Assembly (NCBI RefSeq): GCF_002214585.1
Contig: NZ_CP014862.1
Coordinates: 558,001 to 622,000 of the forward strand
DNA: 64,000 nucleotides
Source of the DNA: Thermococcus profundus
Lineage (GTDB): Archaea; Methanobacteriota_B; Thermococci; Thermococcales; Thermococcaceae
Direction of reading: 5' to 3'
Part shown: positions 17,358-25,394 of the stretch, piece after piece
Layout of the letters: each line of letters starts with the position of its first letter
How positions within the stretch are numbered: position 1 is the first letter of the stretch
Notes under the pieces: model-generated
Database searches by the model: none
What the model saw: only the letters and a program-made list of their open reading frames with translations
What the model was told of the DNA's origin: nothing
Program-made: the position numbers and the translations under genes

Positions 17358-18536
17358 TCAGAGCGTTTCTAGGGCCTTCTCCATCCTGTCCATTGCCTCA
17401 ATCAGCTGTTCCTTCTTTGTGGCGTAGCTGATCCTTATCCAGCCTTCGCCCTGTTTTCCGAAGGCCGTTCCGGGGATGACAACTACTCCGGCGTTATCAA
17501 GGAGCCAGTTGGCGAAGTCTTCGCTGCTCATGTCAAGCTCTGGGTTTATCTTGGCCCAGATGTAGAAGGCTCCCTTGGGCCTGAAGGCCTCGATGTGCGG
17601 AATGGCCTTAAGTCCCTTCAAAACTAGCTTTCTTCTCTCCGCATAGGTCTCCCTCATTACTTTGAGGGCGTCCCAGCTCCTCTTGTCGCGGAGGGCGGTT
17701 ATCCCGGCTATCTGGATGAAGGATGTAACATTGCCAACGATGTAGGCGTGAAGCTTTATCATGTCCTTAATAACCTGGGGAGGGGCTATGGCGAATCCTA
17801 GCCTCCAGCCGGTCATGGCAAAGGTCTTTGAGAAGCTGTTGGCGAGAATTGTGTTGTCTGGGGCGTACTTTATCATCGGGTGGTGTTTAGCCCCCTCGTA
17901 CAAGAAGTGCTCGTAGGGCTCGTCGCTGAGGATGTATATGTTGTAGTCCTCCGCTATATCCGCTATCGCCTTTGCCGTTCGCTTGTCTATGGTTGCACCG
18001 GTCGGGTTGTTGGGGTAGTTCATCACAAGCATCCTGGTTCTCTTCGTCACCATCTCCACGAGTTCGTCCGGGTCGATACGAAATTCGTTCTCCTCCCTCA
18101 GAGGTATGCGGAGTATCCCAGCTTCCGCTATTTTTGCATCTTCTACGTAGCAGACGAAAGCCGGATCGGGGATGATAACATCGTCGCCCTGCTCCAGAAG
18201 GGATTCAAATGCCAGGTATGTCGCCTCATAAGCGCCGGCCGTGACTATTATGCTGTTCGGGTCAACGTCCACCTTGTAGAAGTCGCGGTAGTACTCCGCT
18301 ATGGCCTCCCTAAACTCGGGTATCCCCGCGTTGGGGGTGTAGTGGGTGTAACCCTCATCAAGGGCCCTTTTGGCGGCGTCCTTTATGACCTCTGGGGTGT
18401 CAAAATCAGGCTCCCCTATGCCGAGGGAAATGACGTTTTCCATCTTCCTTGCCTTCTCAAAAAGCTCCCTGATCTTGGATCTCTGGATGAGGTTTATCCT
18501 GCCGGCCATGAAGTACTTCCTTTTCTTGTATCTCAT
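17358..18536 (-). CDS. Class I/II PLP-dependent aminotransferase (aspartate/aromatic type)
   Basis: A 392-residue fold-type I aminotransferase. It shows SLGIGEPDFDTP near the N-terminus, THYTPNAGIPEFREA, the PLP-contact stretch NYPNNPTGA, YILSDEPYEHF, and the Schiff-base lysine in ANSFSKTFAMTGWRLG, with the substrate arginine in GEGWIRISYA near the end. The ATG at 18536 is preferred because it follows GAGGTGATC; an upstream in-frame codon lacks spacing. A TATA element (minus strand ACTTTATAAGG, about 18569-18578) gives a short leader. Amino-acid specificity is not certain. Confidence 0.9.
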   Translation of the reverse strand: MRYKKRKYFMAGRINLIQRSKIRELFEKARKMENVISLGIGEPDFDTPEVIKDAAKRALDEGYTHYTPNAGIPEFREAIAEYYRDFYKVDVDPNSIIVTAGAYEATYLAFESLLEQGDDVIIPDPAFVCYVEDAKIAEAGILRIPLREENEFRIDPDELVEMVTKRTRMLVMNYPNNPTGATIDKRTAKAIADIAEDYNIYILSDEPYEHFLYEGAKHHPMIKYAPDNTILANSFSKTFAMTGWRLGFAIAPPQVIKDMIKLHAYIVGNVTSFIQIAGITALRDKRSWDALKVMRETYAERRKLVLKGLKAIPHIEAFRPKGAFYIWAKINPELDMSSEDFANWLLDNAGVVVIPGTAFGKQGEGWIRISYATKKEQLIEAMDRMEKALETL

Positions 18537-18620
18537 GAAGATCACCTCAGCATTTCGAACTCAGGTGGGGGCTCCTTATAAAGTTAACCTGAAAGAAGGG
18601 TCGATTTATCGAAAATCGGC

Positions 18621-19028
18621 CTACAAAACCTCGACTAGGGCGGATTTTTCAAAATATATCTTCGCTTCTTCCTCTGTGCATTGAATCGGGAGGGTGGAAC
18701 TTAAACCAAGCCTCTTTACGACCTCCTCCGCCTCGTCTCCGGTACCGAAGACGACGAGGTAGTTGAGCCCCTTGCCGACACCGCGGGCTTTGATGGCGTC
18801 GCTTATCTGGAGGGTTCCCGCCAGTCGGAGCAGGAGCTCCCCCCCTAGAGTCTTTGCGTGGTTTGTTTTTCTCTCGAAGGCCCTTCTGGCGAGTATCGCC
18901 GCATGGACGACCTCTTGATAACACTTGGCCCTCACCAGCTGAACTTTCCCTCCGAGCAACGGAAGAACAGCCTCTGGATCTTCAACGATGACGGCCTCTA
19001 CGACTATTCCATCCGCGACCTCCCTCAT
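18621..19028 (-). CDS. cgi121: KEOPS complex subunit Cgi121
   Basis: Accessory subunit of KEOPS, which with Kae1, Bud32 and Pcc1 makes threonylcarbamoyl-adenosine on tRNAs. The protein reads QLVRAKCYQEVVHAAILARR, then the family signature NHAKTLGGELLLRLAGTLQI and AIKARGVGKG, covering nearly the full length. An ATG 30 bases upstream (19058) is in frame, but it overlaps a TATA-like GTTATAAA (19058-19065), and GGGGGAG lies before the ATG at 19028, so the shorter form (135 residues) is chosen. A small hairpin (CGATTT-ATCG-AAAATCG) follows the stop. Confidence 0.88.
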   Translation of the reverse strand: MREVADGIVVEAVIVEDPEAVLPLLGGKVQLVRAKCYQEVVHAAILARRAFERKTNHAKTLGGELLLRLAGTLQISDAIKARGVGKGLNYLVVFGTGDEAEEVVKRLGLSSTLPIQCTEEEAKIYFEKSALVEVL

Positions 19029-19155
19029 GCTCTCCCCCACTGAAAGTTGGATTCGCATTTATAACAATTGTCCTAGTATCATGTCCAGAATTATTCATCC
19101 AAAATTCTTTTTGTTAAATCGATAATATCCAAAAAATTTTTGAAAAAAATATTAT

Positions 19156-19194
19156 GTTAATATTATTAACAAGCCGCAAAGTATTTAACTACTT
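19156..19194 (+). promoter_or_regulatory. Promoter of cdrS-ftsZ with two inverted repeats
   Basis: The AT-rich gap holds GTTAATA-T-TATTAAC (19156-19170, perfect 7-bp arms) and, over the TATA element, AAGTA-TTTAAC-TACTT (19179-19194). The first would be upstream of the polymerase and the second on the TATA box, the arrangement of an activator site plus an autorepressor site. A ribbon-helix-helix gene follows. Confidence 0.45.
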
Positions 19195-19241
19195 AAATCA
19201 CTAACTAAAGTAGCGACTCACTGGACTGGGTGATACAGTAT

Positions 19242-19430
19242 ATGACAAAGATGCGCATCATAAGCGTGCAGGTGCCGCAGAGTTTCATCAACGCTATGGA
19301 TCAGCTCGTGAGGCGCGGTATCTATCCCAGCAGGAGCGAGATAATAAGGACCGCACTCAGAGAGTTCCTGAAAAGAGAGATGAACATAGAGCTTCCAGAG
19401 GACGAGGTTCCTGGGTATGTTATAAAATAA
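19242..19430 (+). CDS. cdrS: Ribbon-helix-helix regulator, CdrS-like
   Basis: A 62-residue CopG/MetJ-type DNA-binding protein: an N-terminal strand RIISVQVPQ, helix [13 protein letters not shown], the turn [19 protein letters not shown], and a short acidic tail. It lies 31 bases upstream of ftsZ on the same strand. In haloarchaea a short RHH protein called CdrS is co-transcribed with ftsZ2 and controls division genes; the same pairing, size and PSRSEIIR-type helix support this name here, but it is inferred. The ATG at 19242 follows GGGTGAT; a GTG at 19230 and an ATG at 19251 are alternatives. Confidence 0.85.
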   Translation: MTKMRIISVQVPQSFINAMDQLVRRGIYPSRSEIIRTALREFLKREMNIELPEDEVPGYVIK

Positions 19431-19461
19431 TCCGCCGCACGATGGAGAGGGGGTAAGAAAT

Positions 19462-20727
19462 ATGGTGTTTAAACTGCTGGAGCAGGCCGGGATAAAACTG
19501 GATCTGGACGAGGGACCGAAGGTCGAGAAGAGGGAGGATTTCTTTGATGAAAACCTCGACGACTTCATAAAGATATCAATAGTCGGCGTTGGTGGCTCTG
19601 GAAATAATACTATCACCAGGCTCTACGAGCTCGGTGTTGAGGGTGCCGAGTTAATAGCCATGAACACCGATGCCCAGCACCTTTCAAGGGTCAAGGCCCA
19701 TAAGAAGCTCCTTCTCGGCAAGGAAATAACTCACGGAAAAGGATCTGGAGGAGATCCAACCGTTGGTTATAAGGCCGCCGAGGCGAGCGCCCACGAGATA
19801 GCCAAGACGATTGGGGACGTTGATCTGGTTTTCATAACCGCTGGTATGGGCAACGGTACCGGAACTGGAGCGGCTCCGGTGGTTGCGAAGGTCATCAAGG
19901 AGCACGCGAGGAACAGCGGCAGGTTTAGGGAGCCCCTAGTTGTCAGCGTTGTCACGTTCCCGTTCAAGACCGAGGGGACCATACGTCTCGAAAAGGCCCG
20001 CGCTGGAATAAAGGCCCTCCTTCAGTACTCTGACACCGTCATAATCATTGAGAACGACAAGCTCCTTAAGCTCGTGCCGAACCTCCCGATAAGCGCCGCC
20101 TTCCGCTTTGCCGACGAGATAATCGCCAGAATGGTTAAGGGAATAACCGAGACCATAAAGCTCCCCTCAATGGTTAACATAGACTTTGCCGATGTCTACA
20201 GCGTTATGAAGGACGGTGGAGCGGCTCTCATAGGAATTGGCGAGAGCGACTCCAAGAACAGGGCAGTTGAGGCGGTAAAGGCCGCCCTCGAGAACAAGAT
20301 GCTCGACGTCAAGTTCGGAAGCGGAAACAAGGCTCTCGTTCACTTCACCGTCGGTCCAGACGTTAACCTCGGGGAGATAAACGAGGCCATGGAGATCGTC
20401 TACAACAACCTCGGGGCTAAGTCTGAGATCAAGTGGGGAGCCAGGGTCGACGAGGACATGGGCAAAGTCGTCCGCGCAATGGTCATAATGACCGGTGTCG
20501 AGAGTCCGCACATCCTCGGTGGTGAAACTGCGCTCACCACTGAGAAAGACGCGGTCGTCGTTCCAAAGCCGACTTCATTCCCATTTGAGGGTTCCAAGTC
20601 AAGGGGCTCCAAGGACATATACTCAATCATCTCGGGGCAGGATGACAGGATAAAAGACAGGGCAAGTGATGAGAGAAAGAAGAGGATTGAGGAGATCTTT
20701 GCTAACTCTGGCATCGAGGAGCTTTGA
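19462..20727 (+). CDS. ftsZ: Cell division GTPase FtsZ
   Basis: Tubulin-like GTPase that forms the division ring. The 421-residue protein has a 35-residue acidic N-terminal extension, [17 protein letters not shown], the tubulin signature [16 protein letters not shown] near residue 132, [11 protein letters not shown], and the T7 catalytic loop [13 protein letters not shown] near 235. The C-terminal 60 residues form a flexible linker ending in a conserved-looking helix ([19 protein letters not shown]). GAGGGGG precedes the ATG. Since it follows a CdrS-like gene it may be the FtsZ2 type, but this was not tested. Confidence 0.96.
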   Translation: MVFKLLEQAGIKLDLDEGPKVEKREDFFDENLDDFIKISIVGVGGSGNNTITRLYELGVEGAELIAMNTDAQHLSRVKAHKKLLLGKEITHGKGSGGDPTVGYKAAEASAHEIAKTIGDVDLVFITAGMGNGTGTGAAPVVAKVIKEHARNSGRFREPLVVSVVTFPFKTEGTIRLEKARAGIKALLQYSDTVIIIENDKLLKLVPNLPISAAFRFADEIIARMVKGITETIKLPSMVNIDFADVYSVMKDGGAALIGIGESDSKNRAVEAVKAALENKMLDVKFGSGNKALVHFTVGPDVNLGEINEAMEIVYNNLGAKSEIKWGARVDEDMGKVVRAMVIMTGVESPHILGGETALTTEKDAVVVPKPTSFPFEGSKSRGSKDIYSIISGQDDRIKDRASDERKKRIEEIFANSGIEEL

Positions 20728-20812
20728 TTCTTCCACTATTTAATTCCATAAAGTTTTTATCGTTCGAATCCTCAACTGGTTAGGCTTTAGTAGGAGAAGT
20801 GCGGGTGGTAGA

Positions 20813-21586
20813 ATGGCCGTTGTAATCAGTGTGGCCAACCAGAAGGGTGGCGTTGGAAAAACGACTCTGACCATGAACCTCGGCTACGGCCTTGCCAGGG
20901 CAGGCAGAAGGGTGCTTTTGATAGACGTTGATCCACAGTTCAACCTAACCTTCGGCCTCATAGGGATGGACGTTCTCAAGTACGAGGGCAACAACGTTGG
21001 AACCCTCATGAGCAGGGAGAGTGATGTTGAGGATGCCGTAGTAGAGGTCACCGAGAACCTTCATCTGATCCCGAGCCACCTCAACCTTTCTGCTAAGGAG
21101 ATAGAGATCATCAACGCATACAACAGAGAGAGGAGGCTCGTAAAGGCCATCTCGCCGATCCTGCCGGACTACGATTACGTTCTCATAGACAACCCCCCGA
21201 GCATGGGCATCTTCCTTGTCAACTCCCTCACTGCCTCGGACTACGTCCTGATACCCTTGGAGCTCAGCTACTTCGGCGTCATTGGCATGCAGCTCATGTT
21301 CAACCTCATGTCAATGATAAGGGAGGAGACCAACGAGAACCTCACCCTCATGGGCCTCGTGCCCAACAAGTTCACAAGGCAGACGAAGGTTCCCCAGACC
21401 CGGCTCAGAGAGCTCAAAGCGGCTTACCCGGACGCACCGATACTCACGACGATACCAAAGGCGGTAGCCCTTGAGAAGGCCCAGGGGGAGGGCGTTAACA
21501 TATTCGAATACGAGCCGGATGGAAGGGCCGCGCGGGCCTTTGAGAAGCTTACGAAAGAGGTGATTTCAATTGCCGAAGGAGAGTAA
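20813..21586 (+). CDS. ParA family ATPase (chromosome partition)
   Basis: A 257-residue deviant Walker ATPase of the ParA/Soj group. It has ANQKGGVGKTTLTMNLGYG (deviant Walker A with the signature lysine), LLIDVDPQFNLT (Walker A'), and YVLIDNPPSMG (Walker B), and it has no N-terminal HTH. GGGTGG precedes the ATG. Just downstream and overlapping by 17 bases is a small gene that probably encodes its partner. Standing behind cdrS-ftsZ, it fits a division/segregation block. Whether it moves chromosomes or another cargo cannot be read from sequence. Confidence 0.92.
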   Translation: MAVVISVANQKGGVGKTTLTMNLGYGLARAGRRVLLIDVDPQFNLTFGLIGMDVLKYEGNNVGTLMSRESDVEDAVVEVTENLHLIPSHLNLSAKEIEIINAYNRERRLVKAISPILPDYDYVLIDNPPSMGIFLVNSLTASDYVLIPLELSYFGVIGMQLMFNLMSMIREETNENLTLMGLVPNKFTRQTKVPQTRLRELKAAYPDAPILTTIPKAVALEKAQGEGVNIFEYEPDGRAARAFEKLTKEVISIAEGE

Positions 21587-21902
21587 AATTCCCAAGCTGT
21601 TTTCCGGTTCCGTTAACGATCTGACCAAACCTTCAAAACCCAAAAAGGAAAAGGACAAGGAGGATTTAAAGACCCAGAAGAAGCAGAAGACCCTCTACAT
21701 AAGCCTCGACATAAACCGGAAGCTCATCGAGCTCTACGGTGATGAAGGGAGGAGGCAGAGCATCATAGTTGAGGACGCCGTCAACCTCTACTACTACCTC
21801 AAACAGGCTCTCGGCGAGAAGAAGTTTGAGGAGCTTATGAGCGCAGTCAGGAGAGAAGACCCCGACTTCCTGAGGGACTACATGGGAAGGTTCCGCCTCT
21901 GA
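21570..21902 (+). CDS. Small ParA-linked protein, ParB-like partner candidate
   Basis: A 110-residue protein starting at TTG (21570) with GAGGTGA six bases upstream, overlapping the parA end by 17 bases, which implies coupled translation. The first 40 residues are a basic, disordered-looking tail (KPSKPKKEKDKEDLKTQKKQ). The rest has a strand TLYISLDINRKLIELYGDEG and a helix pair (RRQSIIVEDAVNLYYYLKQA), resembling a ribbon-helix-helix DNA-binding unit. A basic tail that stimulates the ATPase plus RHH DNA binding is how small ParB-like partners are built, so this role is inferred. Confidence 0.8.
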   Translation: MPKESKIPKLFSGSVNDLTKPSKPKKEKDKEDLKTQKKQKTLYISLDINRKLIELYGDEGRRQSIIVEDAVNLYYYLKQALGEKKFEELMSAVRREDPDFLRDYMGRFRL

Positions 21903-21911
21903 TGTTTTCTT

Positions 21912-22370
21912 TCATTCACAGAACTCCTCAACGATTCTCTGGAGGATTTTGCTAGTCTTTGCCCGGTCGCTCCGGTAGAGGTAGGGGATCCTTATGACCT
22001 CCGCGTTTATCCCATGCCTCCTCAGCTCCTCCTTTAACCTCCTGCAGTCGAAGGTCTGATCCGGCCCGATGGCCACTATGTCTGGGTTTATCCTCCTGAC
22101 CATATCGTAGTCTATCGCCCTGGGCGAACCTATGTAAACCTCATCGACGTATTTTATGGCCTTCAACAGCTCTGCCCTGTCCTCCGCCGGGTTCACGGGG
22201 TTTCTCCGTTTGTTCCTCCGGACGGTCTCGTCGTGGGCTACTATAACTACCAGCTCGTCCCCGAGCTCCTTTGCCTGTTTCAAGAAGTGGACGTGGCCCA
22301 CGTGGAGGATGTCGAAGACTCCCCCCACGAGAACCCGGATCTTCTTTTTCCCTCCCTCCGGCTTCTCCAT
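21912..22370 (-). CDS. ribL: FAD synthetase (archaeal RibL)
   Basis: Transfers AMP from ATP (or uses CTP) to FMN to make FAD. The 152-residue protein is a nucleotidyltransferase with [20 protein letters not shown] (HxGH motif) at residues 17-36 and the C-terminal ISSTK-like [14 protein letters not shown]. Archaeal RibL has the same size and two cysteines near the C-terminus, which are present here (DCRR and the final FCE). The gene is last in a tight minus-strand operon with the PUA protein, pyrF and a DUF4443 gene. It converges on the ParA partner with 9 bases between stops. Confidence 0.88.
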   Translation of the reverse strand: MEKPEGGKKKIRVLVGGVFDILHVGHVHFLKQAKELGDELVVIVAHDETVRRNKRRNPVNPAEDRAELLKAIKYVDEVYIGSPRAIDYDMVRRINPDIVAIGPDQTFDCRRLKEELRRHGINAEVIRIPYLYRSDRAKTSKILQRIVEEFCE

Positions 22371-22371
22371 A

Positions 22372-22890
22372 TCAGCCCACCGTTAGCTCCCATATCCTAT
22401 CCTTGGCGTGGTGGATGTTCTTCACGGCCTTTCCTTTGGGCTTCTCTTTCATCGTCTTCCCGTCCATGAGGGCTATCCCTATCGCGAGGGGCCTTCCGTA
22501 GTCTTCCTCTACCACAAAGACGAAGTCTCCTTCTCTGATGTTCTCATCGGCGTCGGTTATTCCGGCGGCCATAACGTCCGCACCGTTTAGTATAAACTTG
22601 ACGGCACCTGAATCGACAACGACGCGCCTCGGCCACTTCCTCAGGTCTTCCTCGTTGGAGAGTTCGTAGAGCGCTATTACCAGTGGGAACAGGAGTTCCT
22701 TCCTCCTTATGAAGAAGGGCTTGCCGTTCACGAGGAGGATCTCGGTGGTCTTGTCGAACTCCGCTACCTCGACCCTGTCCTTTTTGTCCAGCATCTTCTT
22801 CGCTATCTCCTCACCAAAGATTTCGCCCATCTCGCGGATTATCTCCTTCACTTCCTTCTTGCTGAGCGGGTGCTTGACCTTCAGCTCCAC
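22372..22890 (-). CDS. PUA-domain RNA-binding protein (MCT-1-like)
   Basis: A 172-residue protein with an N-terminal alpha/beta part ([31 protein letters not shown]) and a C-terminal PUA domain ([45 protein letters not shown]). This two-part design is that of the archaeal relatives of eukaryotic MCT-1/Tma20, which bind tRNA or ribosomes in translation control. The gap to ribL is one base and to pyrF four bases, so the genes are co-transcribed. Molecular role is inferred from fold only. Confidence 0.83.
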   Translation of the reverse strand: MELKVKHPLSKKEVKEIIREMGEIFGEEIAKKMLDKKDRVEVAEFDKTTEILLVNGKPFFIRRKELLFPLVIALYELSNEEDLRKWPRRVVVDSGAVKFILNGADVMAAGITDADENIREGDFVFVVEEDYGRPLAIGIALMDGKTMKEKPKGKAVKNIHHAKDRIWELTVG

Positions 22891-22894
22891 CTTC

Positions 22895-23530
22895 TCACCC
22901 TCCTATCTCTTCGTATATTCTCTTTGCCGCTTTCCCTGGATTCTCACTCTCATAAATCGCGCGCCCGACGATTATATAATCCGCGCCCGCGTTGAGGGCT
23001 TCCCTGGCGCTTCCGCCCTGCACCCCAACTCCAGGAGTGATAACTTTAATCCCTGGCATAAGCTTTGACCGGGTATACCTCACCCTCTCGGGCCTCGTCG
23101 CGGGGGCGATTACGCCGAAGGGTCCAAGCTCGTTGGCGAGTTCAATAAGCCTGTCGGTTACGGGCTGGATGAACTCCTCCGCTCCAGGATGGCTCATTTC
23201 GACGACAATTATCGTCTTTCCAAGCTCCATGACTGCCTTAACGCTGTCCCTTCCAACGAAGCCGTGGGCGATGATATAGTCCGCCCCAGCCTCGAAGACC
23301 TTACTTGCTATCAGCCTGTTCGTGTTGGGTATGTCTGCGAGCTTCAGGTCGGCTATGACTGGAAGTCCGGTTCTTTCCTTTAGTTCGGTAATGATCTCCA
23401 AACCGGAGCCTATGATAAGGGGCCAGTTTACCTTAACCGCCCACAGGTATTCCGCAGTACTCTCCGCTATCTCCAGGGCTTTCTTGAGCTCGTAGACGTC
23501 GAGTGCTAGGATGAGTCTGCTGTTCCCCAT
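22895..23530 (-). CDS. pyrF: Orotidine 5'-phosphate decarboxylase
   Basis: Makes UMP from OMP in pyrimidine synthesis. The 211-residue TIM barrel opens with LILALDVYELKKAL, has the catalytic PVIADLKLADIPNTNR (the DxKxxD array), the phosphate-binding VITPGVGVQGGSAREAL, and GADYIIVGRAIYES at the end, all typical. Length matches archaeal PyrF. It lies between the DUF4443 regulator (4 bases upstream) and the PUA gene (4 bases downstream) in a four-gene operon. Confidence 0.95.
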   Translation of the reverse strand: MGNSRLILALDVYELKKALEIAESTAEYLWAVKVNWPLIIGSGLEIITELKERTGLPVIADLKLADIPNTNRLIASKVFEAGADYIIAHGFVGRDSVKAVMELGKTIIVVEMSHPGAEEFIQPVTDRLIELANELGPFGVIAPATRPERVRYTRSKLMPGIKVITPGVGVQGGSAREALNAGADYIIVGRAIYESENPGKAAKRIYEEIGG

Positions 23531-23534
23531 GGGT

Positions 23535-24137
23535 TCACCTCACGAGCGACTTTATTTCCTCTGGGATGTGTTCGCCCTTCAGGAAGAGTGCAACGTGATA
23601 GGCGCTCTTCATGGCATCCGCCGAGTTCTCGGCCCAGGTAACGACGACCATGTCACCATCTTCGGCTTCGAAGGCGTTCTTTATATCCTCGGCCAGCTCC
23701 GGCATCGTCTCGGAGAGGGCGCGCATGTCCTCGGGGAACACGGGCTCTCCGTCTTTAACGGTGAGAACCATGGCACCTTTGGCAAAGTACCTCACGGCCT
23801 CGTCTCGAAGCTCTATGCTCTTGAAGCTTCCTGGTTTTCTGATCAGAATGGCGTAGGCCGGGAACCCCTCCACCTTTCCTGCTTTGTGAACCTCGGAGAA
23901 GTGCTTCTCTATTTTTTCTAGAATCTCCTTTCCTCTATCGCTGAGCGAATGACCCCTTTGGGTGGATCTGATAAGATCAAGAAAGCCGAGCTTTTTCAGG
24001 ATCGTCCTGACGCTTCCCTCCCCGAGATCGAGCATCTCCGAGATGAGCTTTCTGCCGGTGGGTTCCTTAAGAAGAAACATGGTCGCTATAACGTCCTCGA
24101 GTGTGAACTCAGGATAGGCTCCTCTCTTCCAGCTCAT
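23535..24137 (-). CDS. Winged-helix DUF4443-type regulator
   Basis: A 200-residue protein. Residues 10-75 form a winged helix (FTLEDVIATMFLLKEPTGRK, GEGSVRTILKKLGFLDLIRS, LSDRGKEILEKIE). The rest matches the archaeal DUF4443 layout: AYAILIRKPGSFKSIELRDEAVRYF written in short pieces, GAMVLTVKDGEPVFPED, and GDMVVVTWAENSADAMKSAY, an alpha/beta domain that could sense a ligand. It is the first gene of the operon with pyrF, the PUA gene and ribL, so it may control nucleotide or flavin supply. That role is a guess. Confidence 0.75.
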   Translation of the reverse strand: MSWKRGAYPEFTLEDVIATMFLLKEPTGRKLISEMLDLGEGSVRTILKKLGFLDLIRSTQRGHSLSDRGKEILEKIEKHFSEVHKAGKVEGFPAYAILIRKPGSFKSIELRDEAVRYFAKGAMVLTVKDGEPVFPEDMRALSETMPELAEDIKNAFEAEDGDMVVVTWAENSADAMKSAYHVALFLKGEHIPEEIKSLVR

Positions 24138-24204
24138 CGGCTTCCCTCCGAAAGAACTAGGACGGGGAGAATTAAAAGTTTGTGGAGAAAAGAAGGAAGG
24201 GAAT

Positions 24205-25353
24205 TCAAAGCCACTTGGGCTTCAGTCCGGCCCACATCCTGGCCTTCTCGTGGGCGATTATCCTCGGTATGTTCGGCTTCTCCTTCGGTCCGGGGTTCTT
24301 CATGTAGAAGGCGTTGACCTCGTAGACCGTTCCGAACTCCTTCTTCTCAACGGCCATCTTTCCGAGCCTCACGAGGTCGACGAGCAGGCCGGCGAGGGCT
24401 GGGCTGTCGTTTATCCTTCCAGTGATGACGAGCTCATCGTGGGCGCCGTTGAAGCTGACGTACTCGATGTGCATGGCGATGAACTTCTTGTCGCCGAGGG
24501 GCTCGAGGAAACCGGTCGGCTTGATGTAGTGCGGGGCGTCGTAGCCGAGTAGATCCTTAACGATCGAGCTCTTCGTGAACTCCTTGCTCTTGTTCCTCTC
24601 CTTGTCGGTGAGTGCTAAGAAGTCGTTGTTGCCGCCGATGTTGAACTGGGCAACGTCGAGAACGTAGCGGTTCCTCTGGGCGAGGTGGCTGAGAACGTCT
24701 GCGGTGAGCGGTGTCGCACCGGTGGCTCCGTCGTCGCCGAAGATAACGAGGTTGCTCTCCTTTGCGAGCTCAATGTAGACCGGGTCGTTGGCTATGAGGG
24801 TTGGAATGGCGTTCACGAAGGCCGCTCCGCCGACTTCCTTGGCGTACTTGGCTGCCGCGTAGACGTAGACCTGGGTGGCGGTGAGCCTCTCGCGGTTGTC
24901 TTCCTCGATGGCCTTCTCGAGCTCCTCCCTGCTCTCGAAGGGGACGAATGCCTCGGTGGTGCAGACGTTGACGAAGACGTCCGGCTTGAGCTCCTTCCAC
25001 TCGCTAACGAGGTGCTCAACGGCCTCCTTGAGCGTTATCTCGTCGTCGAGGCCTGTTGCCTCAATCGGAAGGTTCCTGAGGCTCCTCAGGTGGATTCCCT
25101 TCCTCACGGTTATCCCCTTCAGGCTCTCCGGGGCCTCTGGATCGTAGGCCTTAACGACCTCGTGGAGGTCCTTTCCAACCTTGCTTGCGTCTACATCGTA
25201 GGAACCAACGATTTCGATGTCCTTTATCTTGATTGGGAGCTCGTCGGCCATTGGAACGCCGTAGGGCTCCATCTTCCCTGCCTTTATCTTCTCAAGTCCG
25301 CTCGCAAAAATGCTAGCAACGAATCCCTGTCCGAGTATAACAACCCTAACCAT
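24205..25353 (-). CDS. ino1: myo-Inositol-1-phosphate synthase
   Basis: Turns glucose 6-phosphate into inositol 1-phosphate with NAD, the first step to di-myo-inositol phosphate (a heat-protecting solute) and inositol lipids. The 382-residue protein has VVILGQGFVASIFASGLEK (Rossmann motif), VNVCTTEAFVPF, GDDGATGATPLTADVLSHLA, and NIGGNNDFLALTDKERNKSK with the catalytic lysines. The ATG at 25353 follows GGAGGTG by six bases; a codon nine bases up is less likely. The cytidylyltransferase/DIPP synthase gene lies 42 bases upstream on the same strand, so the pair makes one pathway unit. Confidence 0.94.
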   Translation of the reverse strand: MVRVVILGQGFVASIFASGLEKIKAGKMEPYGVPMADELPIKIKDIEIVGSYDVDASKVGKDLHEVVKAYDPEAPESLKGITVRKGIHLRSLRNLPIEATGLDDEITLKEAVEHLVSEWKELKPDVFVNVCTTEAFVPFESREELEKAIEEDNRERLTATQVYVYAAAKYAKEVGGAAFVNAIPTLIANDPVYIELAKESNLVIFGDDGATGATPLTADVLSHLAQRNRYVLDVAQFNIGGNNDFLALTDKERNKSKEFTKSSIVKDLLGYDAPHYIKPTGFLEPLGDKKFIAMHIEYVSFNGAHDELVITGRINDSPALAGLLVDLVRLGKMAVEKKEFGTVYEVNAFYMKNPGPKEKPNIPRIIAHEKARMWAGLKPKWL

Positions 25354-25394
25354 TTCATCCACCTCCTGTGCTGGTCTAAAATATTTTACAGCAG

